The position numbers and the translations under genes were made by a program. This document shows, piece after piece, positions 9,461-17,818 of a stretch of DNA of 64,000 bases (within the stretch, counting starts at the first letter, position 1; every line of letters begins with the position of its first letter). This DNA comes from Merdimmobilis hominis (GTDB taxonomy: Bacteria; Bacillota; Clostridia; Oscillospirales; Ruminococcaceae), in assembly GCF_021109255.1 (NCBI RefSeq), contig NZ_JAJODG010000002.1; one strand, given 5' to 3'. The notes beneath the pieces were generated by a model. The model ran no database searches, was not told where the DNA came from, and worked only from the letters and a program-made list of their open reading frames with translations.

Positions 9461-10552
9461 ATGTTATCCAAACGAATTTCCGCCCTGCTTCTCCTCTCGG
9501 CCATCTGCCTCTCCTCGGTGTATATTGTGATGCGGGGGGGCTTCTTCCAGCGCCGTCCAGCAGAGGAAGGGGTAACCCTTTCCCAGGCGGCGGATGACTT
9601 TGTGGGAAACAACTTCCCCTTTGGGGAGCAGCTGAAACAGCTGGCCACCCGTTTCCGCCTCCTCTCCGGACAGTGGGAACAGAACGGGGTGTATATCACC
9701 GACGGCCACCTTCTGGACAATATCCAGGAGAAGGACCCCACCATCGGCGATGAAAACATCCATGCCATCACCTCCTTTGTGGAGACCAACAAGGTGCCCA
9801 GTTACCTGATGCTGATTCCCACTTCGGCAGCTATCCACCAGGAGGAAAAGCCCATGTATGCCCCCTTGACCAACCAGCGCCGGTATATCGAGGATGTGTA
9901 CCGCAGTATGACCGGCCGGGTTTCCACCGTGGACGTCTACCAAACCCTGCTCAACCACCGGGAGGAAGGGATTTACTACAAAACCCAGTCCAACCTGACC
10001 GGCCTAGGGGGGTATTATGTCTATTCGGTGTTGGCCCGGCGGCTGGGGTTTGAGGTCAACCCTCTGGACTGGTATGAAATCCAGTACAGCCCCGGAACCT
10101 ATTATGGGGATTTATACCAGCGGGCTCCCTATAAAAAGGTGGCCCCGGATTTGGTCTCATTCTTCCATTTTTCCAAGTACCGGCGGGAGTACCGGGTGGT
10201 CCACATCTACCCCAATGAGGTAAAGACCTATTACACCCTGTACCCCTCCCATCTCCTATCAGGGGGCCAGCCTTTTGACAGCTTTTTGGGGGGGATTTCC
10301 CCCATTGTCAAAATCACCTCCACCGCGCCTTATGACCAGCGGCTCCTCCTCTTTGGGGACCGGACGGCGGCCAGCTTCCTGCCCTTTTTGTGCAACCGGT
10401 ACCGTGAGATCACGGTGGTAAACCTGTCCGGCACCACTCCCCAGATGATCGCGGACCTGGACATCCGCCAATACGACCAGATCGTCTTCACCTATTCGGT
10501 GGACACCTTTATGAACGACCCCTCCATCACCAATGTGCTGGACGCCAAATAG
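9461..10552 (+). CDS. DHHW/AlgX-like SGNH-type protein lacking catalytic motif
   Basis: A 363-residue exported or membrane-anchored protein with a hydrophobic N-terminal segment (residues 5-25). Its layout matches the DHHW family that partners MBOAT proteins in Clostridia. Where the family reads YKTDHHWT, this one reads YKTQSNLT (Gln176-Ser177-Asn178-Leu179). Where the family has a KDSY/GDS serine, this one reads FGDRTAASF (Asp300-Arg301). The scaffold is recognisable from ENIHAITSFVE, SVLARRLGF and NRYREITVVN segments. The gene shares an operon with the MBOAT-like gene 9 nt upstream and ends at a strong terminator. Both partners have lost matching residues, which suggests a shared non-catalytic role or joint decay. 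Confidence 0.75.
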   Translation: MLSKRISALLLLSAICLSSVYIVMRGGFFQRRPAEEGVTLSQAADDFVGNNFPFGEQLKQLATRFRLLSGQWEQNGVYITDGHLLDNIQEKDPTIGDENIHAITSFVETNKVPSYLMLIPTSAAIHQEEKPMYAPLTNQRRYIEDVYRSMTGRVSTVDVYQTLLNHREEGIYYKTQSNLTGLGGYYVYSVLARRLGFEVNPLDWYEIQYSPGTYYGDLYQRAPYKKVAPDLVSFFHFSKYRREYRVVHIYPNEVKTYYTLYPSHLLSGGQPFDSFLGGISPIVKITSTAPYDQRLLLFGDRTAASFLPFLCNRYREITVVNLSGTTPQMIADLDIRQYDQIVFTYSVDTFMNDPSITNVLDAK

Positions 10553-10587
10553 CCCTTTTGGGAATTCCCTGTAAGAAATTGCAAAGG

Positions 10588-10620
10588 AAGCCCCCGCTTT
10601 TGAAAGCGGGGGCTTTTTAT
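10588..10620 (+). terminator. Rho-independent terminator after the MBOAT/DHHW-like pair
   Basis: A 13-bp stem of AAGCCCCCGCTTT with a 2-nt loop, followed by TTTTTATTT. Confidence 0.92.
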
Positions 10621-10645
10621 TTCTACAAAAGGTGAGATCACTTAG

Positions 10646-10665
10646 TTGTCATATAGACTATGCAA
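10646..10665 (+). promoter_or_regulatory. Candidate operator upstream of the XRE regulator
   Basis: Imperfect inverted repeat TTGTCATA (10646-10653) and TATGCAA (10659-10665) with a 5-nt spacer, 52 bp before the regulator start. It could be an autoregulatory site. This is a weak inference from symmetry alone. Confidence 0.3.
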
Positions 10666-10717
10666 CACTTTTTTTGTGGTATATTGATATTGTCACAAAA
10701 ACAAGGAGGTAGATGGT

Positions 10718-11062
10718 ATGGCTGCTAAGCAAGAGAACAAAGCATTCTATATGGAGGTCGGCAACCGCGTGCGGACGGTGAGGGAAAACCTGGGATTGAC
10801 AAGGAAAGAGTTGGCGGGCCGAATCGGTCTATCGGAATACTTCTTGGTTTCAATAGAAAATGGCAGAAAAGGAATTTCTATTGCGACGCTGTGCAAATTG
10901 TCCAATGCCCTTTGCACGCCAGCCGAATTCCTTTTGACAGGGCGGGAGAGTCCCTCAGATGTGACAAGTATTACGGCTATGTTATCAACAATGGAGCCCC
11001 GCGTTGTAAAGGGCGCAGAGAGAATTTTGAAAGCCTATCTGCTTGCCATCCGCGGTATTTGA
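10718..11062 (+). CDS. XRE-family transcriptional regulator
   Basis: A 114-residue DNA-binding protein. The Cro/C1-type helix-turn-helix spans about residues 13-68, with LTRKELAGRIGLSEYFLVSIENG matching helices 2-3 in layout (quoted parts: LTRKELAGRIGLS and YFLVSIENG). A short C-terminal tail of about 40 residues has no recognised sensor domain. The ATG at 10718 has AAGGAGG at good spacing. The gene is monocistronic, with a terminator on both sides. The target genes are unknown. The imperfect inverted repeat upstream suggests autoregulation. Confidence 0.9.
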   Translation: MAAKQENKAFYMEVGNRVRTVRENLGLTRKELAGRIGLSEYFLVSIENGRKGISIATLCKLSNALCTPAEFLLTGRESPSDVTSITAMLSTMEPRVVKGAERILKAYLLAIRGI

Positions 11063-11080
11063 CCGTTGCGGTGCCAGGCC

Positions 11081-11130
11081 AAAAGAGAAACTCCCCCGGG
11101 GTACATCTGCCCAGAGGGAGTTTCCTTGTC
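11081..11130. terminator. Bidirectional terminator between XRE and MmcQ/YjbR genes
   Basis: The 9-bp arms GAAACTCCC (11087-11095) and GGGAGTTTC (11116-11124) enclose a GC-rich loop region. A/T-rich flanks allow it to act for both converging genes. Confidence 0.75.
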
Positions 11131-11139
11131 TTTTGGGTA

Positions 11140-11496
11140 TTAGCGGGTCAGGTCAAAGCTCAAATCCAGTAAGCTGCGGATGGTCTCTGGAGGGAAGGGG
11201 CTGTCCAGCAGAATGGTGATCCAATGTTCCTTGTTCATGTGGTAGGCGGGCAGCACCCCAGGTTCGTGGCGCAGGGGGCCGATCATCAGGGGTTCACACT
11301 TCAGGTTGAGGACATCCACCGTACCCTCCCCCTCCAAATGGAGCTTGCATCGGGGCACCTCCATCACCACAGCGAACCACTTCCGGTTGTGCCGGTGGCG
11401 CAGCACCCCGTAGGTGGGGTGCTTCTCTCAGGGGTATTCCGGCTGGGCGCCGTAGGTTTCGGCGGCGTAGGCGAGGATTTCCTCCCGGCTCATCAT
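11140..11496 (-). pseudogene. MmcQ/YjbR-family gene interrupted by in-frame TGA
   Basis: Read on the minus strand from ATG 11496, the frame gives MMSREEILAYAAETYGAQ, then PEYP, a TGA stop at 11428-11430, then EKHPTYGVLRHRHNRKW and the rest of a normal MmcQ/YjbR protein to TAA at 11140. The family has a tryptophan (YPW) at exactly the TGA position, so one TGG-to-TGA change explains it. GGAGGCG lies about 10 nt upstream of the start, 18 nt after the flavodoxin stop. TGA is used as a genuine stop elsewhere here, for example in holA, so recoding is unlikely. The alternatives are a recent pseudogene or a base-call error. The family is a small CyaY-like fold of uncertain function. Confidence 0.8.
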
Positions 11497-11514
11497 AGGG
11501 CTTCGCCTCCAGCA

Positions 11515-12066
11515 TTACAGGATGGACTTAAAAGTGAGGCCCTGGGCCTGATGGGCTTCCAAGATGGAAAGCCGCTCCCGGAACCGCTCGGCCGCCATGG
11601 CGATGTCCACCGGGGTGGGGTGGAGGGCGGACACTTTCCAGCGGATTTCATTCTCCGGGGTGGCAGCTACCTTGCCATCCGGGCCGGGGGTGCGCCACTT
11701 TTTCAGCATGGCCGGAGAGAGGGCCCCGTTGCAGACAAAGCTGCCCAGGATGGCGTTGTCCTCCTTTACCAGGTCGATGCCCTTTTGCACCAACCCCCAA
11801 CCGTGGTTGGTATCCGGGTGGTAAGCCAAGGTGGCGAACACCCCTACCGCCTTTCCGTGGATGGTCTTTAAGAATTGCTGGACATCCTGGCCGGGGGCGC
11901 CTTGGTTGGCCCAATAGCCCACCAGGATGGCGTCGTAGCCCTCCAGGCTGGGGGCTTCCTGGATGGTGGCCAAGGTCTTTTCCTCGTAGGGCAGGGAGGT
12001 GAAAATCCCCTCGGCCAGCCGCTTTGTCCCGCCGGATAAACTGGAATAGGCAACCAATACACGCAT
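11515..12066 (-). CDS. Flavodoxin-family protein
   Basis: FMN-binding electron carrier or oxidoreductase of about 183 residues. The N-terminal phosphate loop VAYSSLSGGTKRLAEGI (after MRVL) is the flavodoxin signature, and LVGYWANQGAPG is the second loop around the flavin. The region around residues 60-150 resembles the Flavodoxin_3 group, some of which (BilS) accompany bilirubin reductase. No reductase gene is adjacent here, so that role is not claimed. The start is ATG 12066, with AAGGAGTT 8 nt upstream. It is followed on the same strand by the broken MmcQ/YjbR gene. Confidence 0.85.
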   Translation of the reverse strand: MRVLVAYSSLSGGTKRLAEGIFTSLPYEEKTLATIQEAPSLEGYDAILVGYWANQGAPGQDVQQFLKTIHGKAVGVFATLAYHPDTNHGWGLVQKGIDLVKEDNAILGSFVCNGALSPAMLKKWRTPGPDGKVAATPENEIRWKVSALHPTPVDIAMAAERFRERLSILEAHQAQGLTFKSIL

Positions 12067-12149
12067 GTAAGACAACTCCTTTTCGGTCAATTTCGCTTTC
12101 TTTCAGCGTACCGGGAAAAGGCGTGTTTGTCAAGCGCTCTTTCGGGAGC

Positions 12150-12190
12150 AAAAAATTCCCCCGGCCAAACAGCCAGGGGAGAAGGAAGGC
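12150..12190 (-). terminator. Terminator of the EIIC gene
   Basis: On the minus strand, CCCCTGGC and GGCCGGGG arms around a TGTTT loop are followed by AATTTTTT. Confidence 0.8.
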
Positions 12191-12196
12191 TTTTGT

Positions 12197-13246
12197 TTAG
12201 TTGGTGCCGCCGGTGGGAACTTCCGCCACGGAAGGCTCCAGGATTTCTGGCGCGCGCTGGAACTTTTTCTTAAAGACCATGCTGCCCAGAAGGCCAGCGA
12301 TGGTGCCGCCCAAAATGGCCAGGGCCAAGGCCGCAACCACTGTCACCGGCGCATTGAAGGCAAAGGGGGCCAAAAGGCCGGGGATGGGGGAAGCAGTGCC
12401 CGGGGCGTTGTTGACGATGTTGAGGCAGGCGGCTGCAACGCCGGCCAAACCTCCGCCCAGGAAGTTGGAGCAGTAGATGGGGATGGGGTTTTGGGTGATG
12501 ATGTCCGCCTGGGTCAGGGGCTCCAGCATGACAGCGATCACATTGCTGCGGTTGCCCAGTTTCAGGCGGTGGAAGATGATGCCGTTGGTGAAGGAGCCGC
12601 CTACGCAGGCGATGGCGGCGATGCCCATTGCCAAACCTTTGAGGCCCAGCATGGCGGTGAGGGCCATAGAGCTCAAGGGGGAAGTGCAGATCATCTTCAT
12701 GATGCCGCCCAGGAGGAAGCCCATGACAATGGGGGACTGGCTGGCGGCAGCAGTGATGGTGTCGCCGATGGCCATCAAAGTGGAGTTGACAAAGGGGTCC
12801 ACGGCGATAGCGATGATTCGGGCCAGGGGGGCGATGGCCAGAGCCCCGGCAATGGTGTCAAGGCCGGCGGGGAGGTGCTTTTCCAGCCAAGGGGCGGCAA
12901 AACCCACCACATATCCGGCGATGAATCCAGGCAGGATGCCATAGCCGCCCACGGCCACACCGGCCACTACCGCGAGGACCGGATTAGCCCCCATGCTGAT
13001 GGGCACCATGATGGCAGCGGCTACACCGCCCATGCTGCCGGAAACCGAACCCACCTCCTGAAAAAAGGAGAGGTGGAGCAGGTCGCCGGTAATGTATTTG
13101 TGTACAGCTTCAATCAAAAAGGTGGCGATGGCCGCGTTGGCCATGCCGCTCATCGCCTGCTGGCCCTTGGGCATCTTCAGGCTGAAGAGGGAGAATGCGG
13201 CCAGGGTTAGAAGAAGCAGCCCTATGCCAGAAAGAATGGTAAACAT
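12197..13246 (-). CDS. PTS-type EIIC membrane transporter (PTS_EIIC_2 type)
   Basis: Polytopic membrane protein of about 349 residues with roughly ten hydrophobic segments. Glycine-rich stretches such as GVAVGGYGILPGFIAGYVVGF and MKMICTSPLSSMAL fit the stand-alone EIIC_2 family. The likely start is ATG 13246, with AGGAGGT 10 nt upstream; the frame extends further back but without a ribosome-binding site. No EIIA, EIIB or Hpr gene is nearby, so the substrate and even phosphotransfer dependence are open. It lies directly downstream of a two-component system on the same strand, which may control it. Confidence 0.8.
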   Translation of the reverse strand: MFTILSGIGLLLLTLAAFSLFSLKMPKGQQAMSGMANAAIATFLIEAVHKYITGDLLHLSFFQEVGSVSGSMGGVAAAIMVPISMGANPVLAVVAGVAVGGYGILPGFIAGYVVGFAAPWLEKHLPAGLDTIAGALAIAPLARIIAIAVDPFVNSTLMAIGDTITAAASQSPIVMGFLLGGIMKMICTSPLSSMALTAMLGLKGLAMGIAAIACVGGSFTNGIIFHRLKLGNRSNVIAVMLEPLTQADIITQNPIPIYCSNFLGGGLAGVAAACLNIVNNAPGTASPIPGLLAPFAFNAPVTVVAALALAILGGTIAGLLGSMVFKKKFQRAPEILEPSVAEVPTGGTN

Positions 13247-13401
13247 ATTTTGCAGTACCTCCTGTTGGGTTTTTGTTGACGATTCCAAAATACCCGATTG
13301 GTTACAGGAGGTTTCAGCCCGTGACAAAAAATCCGACAAGATTTTTCGGCAAAAATGAAATTTTGTACAAGAAATCAAAAATACCGGTCTTAAATTTGTC
13401 A

Positions 13402-14250
13402 CTAATTTTGACAGTAGGCCACCAGCGCACTGAGAAAACTTTTGATAAACACCTTGCCGTGCTGGTCGGTGCGGCCGCGGATACAGTCCATCTCCCGGCG
13501 GACCTGTTCAAAGTTGTACAAGGTGCTGGCGTATTCGGTAAAAATCTCGTTGGTGTAATCCTCCAGCCCCAAGTTGGCCAGGTTGATAAGGCCGGTGCTG
13601 GCCGCCCGGCGGATGCGCTGCTCCACCGATTTGGGGTTCTGGCTGAACTTCCCGCACAATTCCCCTAAAGTGGAAGAGCCCAGGTCTTCGCCATGGGTGA
13701 TGAGGTAATCCACCAGTTGCTGGATGTCCCGGCTGCCCAGATCCCCGATGATACCCAACCGCTGGAGCACCGTCTTCAGCTTGGCCAGGTGGGGGGCCTC
13801 CTGGGGCTTGGGGGCCGCCGGCTGGGGGGCCAGCTGCACCTCCTGTTGGAAGAGGTTCTGCATCTTGAGAAAAGCCCGGTTCATGGAAAGGCTGGCTGAA
13901 ACCTTTTTGATCACCGTCTCCAGCTCCACGCTGTTGACCGGTTTTTGGACAAAAAATTCAATGCCTTTTTCATAGGCGTCGGCGATCATATCCTTGGAGG
14001 ACACCTGGGAGAGCATGATAAACGCCAGCTGTGGGTGGCTTTTCCGCGCCTCCTCCACAAAGGTGAGGCCGTCCATCACCGGCATCAAAAGGTCGGCGAT
14101 GACAATGTCCGGGGTAAGGTCCCGCAGGTCCTCCAGGGCGTCGGCCCCGTTGGAGGCGGAACCGATCACCCGCCCCAGGCCCCGCTTTTCGACGATCATT
14201 CCCACGATAGCCAGCACATTGCGGTCATCATCAACGAGATAAAAATTCAT
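13402..14250 (-). CDS. Response regulator, YcbB/GlnL type
   Basis: 282-residue cytoplasmic regulator. The receiver domain (residues 1-120) has the acidic pair in LVDDDR, the phospho-acceptor aspartate in VIADLLMPVMDG, and the conserved lysine in VQKPVNS. The output half (about 155-282) matches the YcbB/GlnL DNA-binding domain, with SVEQRIRRAASTGLINLANLG as its helix-turn-helix-like core. The start ATG overlaps the kinase stop by 4 nt (ATGA), so the pair is translationally coupled. In Bacillus the YcbA-YcbB system responds to glutamine. Here the neighbouring EIIC gene is the more likely target. Confidence 0.9.
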   Translation of the reverse strand: MNFYLVDDDRNVLAIVGMIVEKRGLGRVIGSASNGADALEDLRDLTPDIVIADLLMPVMDGLTFVEEARKSHPQLAFIMLSQVSSKDMIADAYEKGIEFFVQKPVNSVELETVIKKVSASLSMNRAFLKMQNLFQQEVQLAPQPAAPKPQEAPHLAKLKTVLQRLGIIGDLGSRDIQQLVDYLITHGEDLGSSTLGELCGKFSQNPKSVEQRIRRAASTGLINLANLGLEDYTNEIFTEYASTLYNFEQVRREMDCIRGRTDQHGKVFIKSFLSALVAYCQN

Positions 14251-15530
14251 TCCGTCACCTCCATGGATTGTTTGGGTATTTCTAAGGAAAAGACAGCTCC
14301 CTCCCCGGCGTTTTCCACTGTCAGGCGGCCCCCCAGCTCGTGCTCCACCAGGTCGAGGACCAAAGGGAGGCCCAGGCCGCGGCTCACCGCCCCGGTTTCA
14401 AAGTTGATTTTGGTGGAGAAGCCGGGGGAGAAGATCTCAGAGAGATATTCCTTTGGCACCCCGCCGCAGTTGTCCGACACGGTGACAAGCCACCGCCCGC
14501 CTTCTTCCTTGGCCTTGAGGGAGAGCTCCACCGGCCCATCCTCTTTGGCCTCCAAGGCGTTGGTAAACAGGTTGCGCAGGATGCTCATGGTGTAGTAGGG
14601 CTTGTTGACCAAAAAATCCCGAGAGAGCTCCACCGTGAGGCGCACCTCCTTGCCCGCGGCCTTGGCCTCCCGTTGGAGGCTCTCCTCCAATATGCCGCAG
14701 ATCTCCCTAAGGCCCATCCGCTCCTTGTCCAGGTCGGCGTCCAGGGCCTCAGAAATCCCCCGCAGGATCATCCCATATTCCTTCTTTACCTCGTGGATGT
14801 CCTTGGCCACCGTCAAGGCGGCGTCGGCCAGGGCAGGGTCGTGCCCCTCTTTTTTCAGCCGGTCATACAGCCGGTAGGAGGTGTTCATCGTCTCTTCAAT
14901 GAGGGAGGCGTTTTTCTGCATCCAGACCATCTCCCCCCGCAACTTGGAGGTGAGCAGGAGGAGTTTGCGGTACCGCTGGGCGTGTTCCTTTTTCAAGAGG
15001 GAGAAGCCGTACAGCTCAAAGGCGGCCAGCAGCGCGGCAGTGAGGAGGCTGCGCCCCAGGGCCACCAGGATGAGGCGGGGCTGGATCTCCATGGCGAAGA
15101 CCCCGGTCCCCAGCCGGAAGGAAAGCTCAGTCAGGTTGGCCAGGTAGTCGATGCCGGTCAGCACCGGCAGGAGGAGGGCGTAATCCTTGTGCAGGCTCCT
15201 CCTGCGCAGGTACCCGTACAGGGAAAAGCCGTAGACCAGGTAGAAGAACATCTCCGGCCCATAGGCGGTGAGGACGCCCTGCCAGCTGTCGGTGGTCAGC
15301 CAGTGGTAAGCCGACCGGAAGAGGAACACCCCCGGCGCACAGAGCAGGGTGACCACCGGCAGGTTGAAACCGGACAGCAGGTAGGAAAACACCGGCAGCA
15401 GCACCACTGCCACCGAGATTTTAAAATCGCTGACAAACAGGTTGATGTTGAGCTGGGCCGCCAGGATGATGGCCAGCGCCGGAATCAAATTGAACGAAAC
15501 CGAATCGGGAAGCCGCTTGCTTTGCCCCAT
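14247..15530 (-). CDS. Sensor histidine kinase, YcbA/GlnK type
   Basis: 427-residue membrane kinase. About five to six hydrophobic helices occupy residues 10-195. A coiled-coil linker leads to a dimerisation helix with the candidate phospho-histidine in AKDIHEVKKEYG. The ATPase domain has the N box NLFTNALEA, the G1 box SDNCGGVPKEY and the G2 box SRGLGLPLVLDLV. The N-terminal domain has no named sensor fold, so the signal is unknown. It is co-translated with the response regulator that follows. Divergent from purC across a 300-bp spacer. Confidence 0.9.
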   Translation of the reverse strand: MGQSKRLPDSVSFNLIPALAIILAAQLNINLFVSDFKISVAVVLLPVFSYLLSGFNLPVVTLLCAPGVFLFRSAYHWLTTDSWQGVLTAYGPEMFFYLVYGFSLYGYLRRRSLHKDYALLLPVLTGIDYLANLTELSFRLGTGVFAMEIQPRLILVALGRSLLTAALLAAFELYGFSLLKKEHAQRYRKLLLLTSKLRGEMVWMQKNASLIEETMNTSYRLYDRLKKEGHDPALADAALTVAKDIHEVKKEYGMILRGISEALDADLDKERMGLREICGILEESLQREAKAAGKEVRLTVELSRDFLVNKPYYTMSILRNLFTNALEAKEDGPVELSLKAKEEGGRWLVTVSDNCGGVPKEYLSEIFSPGFSTKINFETGAVSRGLGLPLVLDLVEHELGGRLTVENAGEGAVFSLEIPKQSMEVTE

Positions 15531-15836
15531 GCCGGTTCACCGCCTTTCCCATTCCATTGTGGGGATTTCCAGATTTAGGATTCCCTTTTATTATAGCGAA
15601 CAAACGCGGGAGCTTGTCAAGATGCAGGAAAAAATCTTTTCCAGCCGCAGAAAACTCCTTTTTCACCAATGTTTTTGGGGGAAAAGCCGACATGAAATGG
15701 GAGAAAAAGAGATTTTTTGCCATTTCCTCAAGAAATTATTGCAAAAGGGATTTCAAAACCTGCTAAAAAATGCTATGATAAAGCGTATTCATTGTTCTAA
15801 GTTGAAACTTTGCAATATGAACAGGAGGATTTTTGG
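15531..15836. other. Divergent intergenic region, kinase and purC
   Basis: Contains the purC promoter (15751-15779) and must hold the kinase promoter on the minus strand. No repeat, riboswitch consensus or small gene with a ribosome-binding site was recognised. Confidence 0.6.
15751..15779 (+). promoter_or_regulatory. Promoter of purC
   Basis: TTTCAA (15751-15756) and TATGAT (15774-15779) are separated by 17 bp, 57 bp before the ATG. Confidence 0.6.
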
Positions 15837-16514
15837 ATGAAACAGGTATACCAGGGCAAAACCAAAGACGTGTTCGAGTTGGACAACGGCAACTACATGC
15901 TGAAATTCAAGGATGACGTTACCGGGGAAAACGGCGTGTTTGATCCCGGTGCCAACACTGTGGGCTTAAGCATTGACGGTATCGGAAAAGCCAACTTGAA
16001 GACCTCTGTTTATTTCTTTGAGATTTTGAAGGCTGCTGGCATCAAAACCCACTATGTGAGCGCTGATGTAGAGAACGCCACCATGGAAGTCCTCCCCGCC
16101 AAAGTGTTCGGCAAGGGATTGGAGGTCATCTGCCGCTACCGCGCGGTTGGCAGCTTCCTGCGCCGCTATGGCGCTTATGCCAACGAGGGCGACAAGCTGG
16201 ATGCCTATGTGGAAGCAACCCTGAAAGACGACGACCGGGGCGACCCCCTGATCACCTGTGAAGGGCTGGAAGCTCTTGGCATCATGACCCGGGCCCAGTT
16301 TGATTCGATGAAAGAGCTGACCCAGAAAATCTCCGGCATCGTCCGCGACACCCTGGCCAAGAAGGGTCTGGAGCTGTACGACATCAAATTTGAGTTTGGC
16401 TACCACAACGGCGAGGTCATCTTGATCGATGAGATCGCCTCCGGCAACATGCGGGTTTACAAGGACGGCGTCATTGTCGATCCCATGGACCTGACTGCCA
16501 TGATCCTCAAATAA
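15837..16514 (+). CDS. purC: SAICAR synthetase
   Basis: Phosphoribosylaminoimidazole-succinocarboxamide synthase, the ATP-dependent aspartate-adding step of purine synthesis. The 225-residue protein starts QVYQGKTKDVFE with the nucleotide-binding loop. Signature segments are EVICRYRAVGSFLRRYG, LIDEIASGNMRVYKDG and DIKFEFGYHNGEVILIDE. The start is ATG 15837 with AGGAGG 8 nt upstream; an upstream in-frame codon at 15810 has no site. It lies 34 kb away from the purEFMNHD cluster and has its own promoter and terminator. Confidence 0.97.
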   Translation: MKQVYQGKTKDVFELDNGNYMLKFKDDVTGENGVFDPGANTVGLSIDGIGKANLKTSVYFFEILKAAGIKTHYVSADVENATMEVLPAKVFGKGLEVICRYRAVGSFLRRYGAYANEGDKLDAYVEATLKDDDRGDPLITCEGLEALGIMTRAQFDSMKELTQKISGIVRDTLAKKGLELYDIKFEFGYHNGEVILIDEIASGNMRVYKDGVIVDPMDLTAMILK

Positions 16515-16526
16515 ATCCTTCTCTTG

Positions 16527-16569
16527 AAAAAAGCCCCCGGAAGCAGGTCCTGCTTCCGGGGGTGTTTTT
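16527..16569 (+). terminator. Terminator of purC
   Basis: CCCCCGGAAGCAGG paired with CCTGCTTCCGGGGG, followed by TGTTTTTG. Confidence 0.92.
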
Positions 16570-16599
16570 GTTTTGCTGAGGGTCTAACGCGGCGCCGGG

Positions 16600-17046
16600 T
16601 TAAGCTGTTTTCTGCCGGGAGAGGCGGATGGTGCGGAAAAGCCGCACGCTGGAGGAGACAAACAGCACCCCCATGGCCAGGGAGCCGGCGATGCCGAAGG
16701 TGTGCATCCCGGTGCTGATGAACTGGTCCACCTGGCCGGAGATGCAGTATTCCATGGTGTAGTAGATGCCGTTCCCTGGCACCAGCGGCAGGATGGAGAG
16801 GATGAGGAAACCGGTAACTGGCGCTTTAAATACCCGGGCCATGCACTCCGAATAGGCGGAGATGACGCAGGAGGCGATGAAGAACTGCAACAGGTCGCTG
16901 TTGAGGCCGGAGGCCAGCAGGTAGACCAGCCATCCTAAGGAACCTCCCAGGGAGGCGACCACCATGTGTTTGGGGGAGCGGATGTCAAAGACAATGCAGA
17001 AGCCCATACAGGCCATAAAGATGTACAAACAGGAAAGATAACGCAT
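16600..17046 (-). CDS. ThrE-type exporter, small membrane subunit (DUF3815)
   Basis: 148-residue membrane protein with four to five hydrophobic helices, matching the C-terminal half of ThrE-type threonine/serine exporters (DUF3815). The PVTGFLILSILPLVPGNGIYY segment (PLVPGNGIYY is typical) is diagnostic. It starts 13 nt after the large subunit, so the two halves are co-expressed and together equal one full ThrE. Substrate is inferred from family only. Confidence 0.88.
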   Translation of the reverse strand: MRYLSCLYIFMACMGFCIVFDIRSPKHMVVASLGGSLGWLVYLLASGLNSDLLQFFIASCVISAYSECMARVFKAPVTGFLILSILPLVPGNGIYYTMEYCISGQVDQFISTGMHTFGIAGSLAMGVLFVSSSVRLFRTIRLSRQKTA

Positions 17047-17059
17047 CGGTGGGCCCCCT

Positions 17060-17818
17060 TTACAATAAAATCTGGGAGAGGGTGATGGCCATGCCCGCTC
17101 CCAAAGCGATGGCGGTGGCCACCAGCAGCGCCTCGGTCAGCTTGATCAGCCCGGCGATCAGATCCCCGGCGATGATGTCCCGCATCACGTTGGTGATGGC
17201 AATGCCGGGCACCAGGTTCATCAAGGTGCCGATGATCATCTTGTCCGAGTTGTGGGCAAGGCCGATCCGAACAAAAAAGAGGGCGATTACTGCCGCCGTC
17301 CCGCTGGCGATGATGTTGGTAAAAAAGCTGTTGGCTTCAAATCGGGACATGTTGTGGAGCACCAGCTTCACCCCGATGCCGCAGAAGATGGCGAAGCAGG
17401 CGTCGGTCAGATCCCCGCCGAAAAACAGGGTGAAGGAGAAAGAGATGAGGGCAAAGGCAAACAGCTGCTGCCAAAAGGTGTAGCCGGTGCACTGGTCGAT
17501 GCGGCGGATTTCCCGGTGGACCTCCTGGAACTCCGGCCGTTCCCGGCAGATGCGGCGGCACAGGGCGTTGAACTGGACTACCTTTTCCAGATCCATCCCC
17601 AGGCCGCGGATCCGCCGGATCTTGGTCAGGGAGTGGCCGTCTTCATCGCAGACGGTGACAATGATGCAGCTGGGGATGACAAATACCTCGGCGGTGAAGA
17701 TGCCGTAGGCTTCAAAGATGCGCTGGATGGATTCCTCCACCCGGTAGATCTCGCCGCCGCTTTCCAGAAGGCGGTACCCGATCTCGGTGGAGATGTTGAG
17801 CAGCTCGTCGTAGTTCAT
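17060..17818 (-). CDS. ThrE-type exporter, large subunit (DUF1212)
   Basis: 252-residue protein of the DUF1212 half of threonine/serine exporters. The soluble N-terminal region carries LLESGGEIYRVEESI and PSCIIVTVCDE, characteristic of the family. It is followed by five membrane helices ending MAITLSQILL, with the LVPGIAITNVMRDIIAGDL motif. It precedes its small partner on the minus strand. Split ThrE pairs are common in Firmicutes. Confidence 0.9.
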   Translation of the reverse strand: MNYDELLNISTEIGYRLLESGGEIYRVEESIQRIFEAYGIFTAEVFVIPSCIIVTVCDEDGHSLTKIRRIRGLGMDLEKVVQFNALCRRICRERPEFQEVHREIRRIDQCTGYTFWQQLFAFALISFSFTLFFGGDLTDACFAIFCGIGVKLVLHNMSRFEANSFFTNIIASGTAAVIALFFVRIGLAHNSDKMIIGTLMNLVPGIAITNVMRDIIAGDLIAGLIKLTEALLVATAIALGAGMAITLSQILL

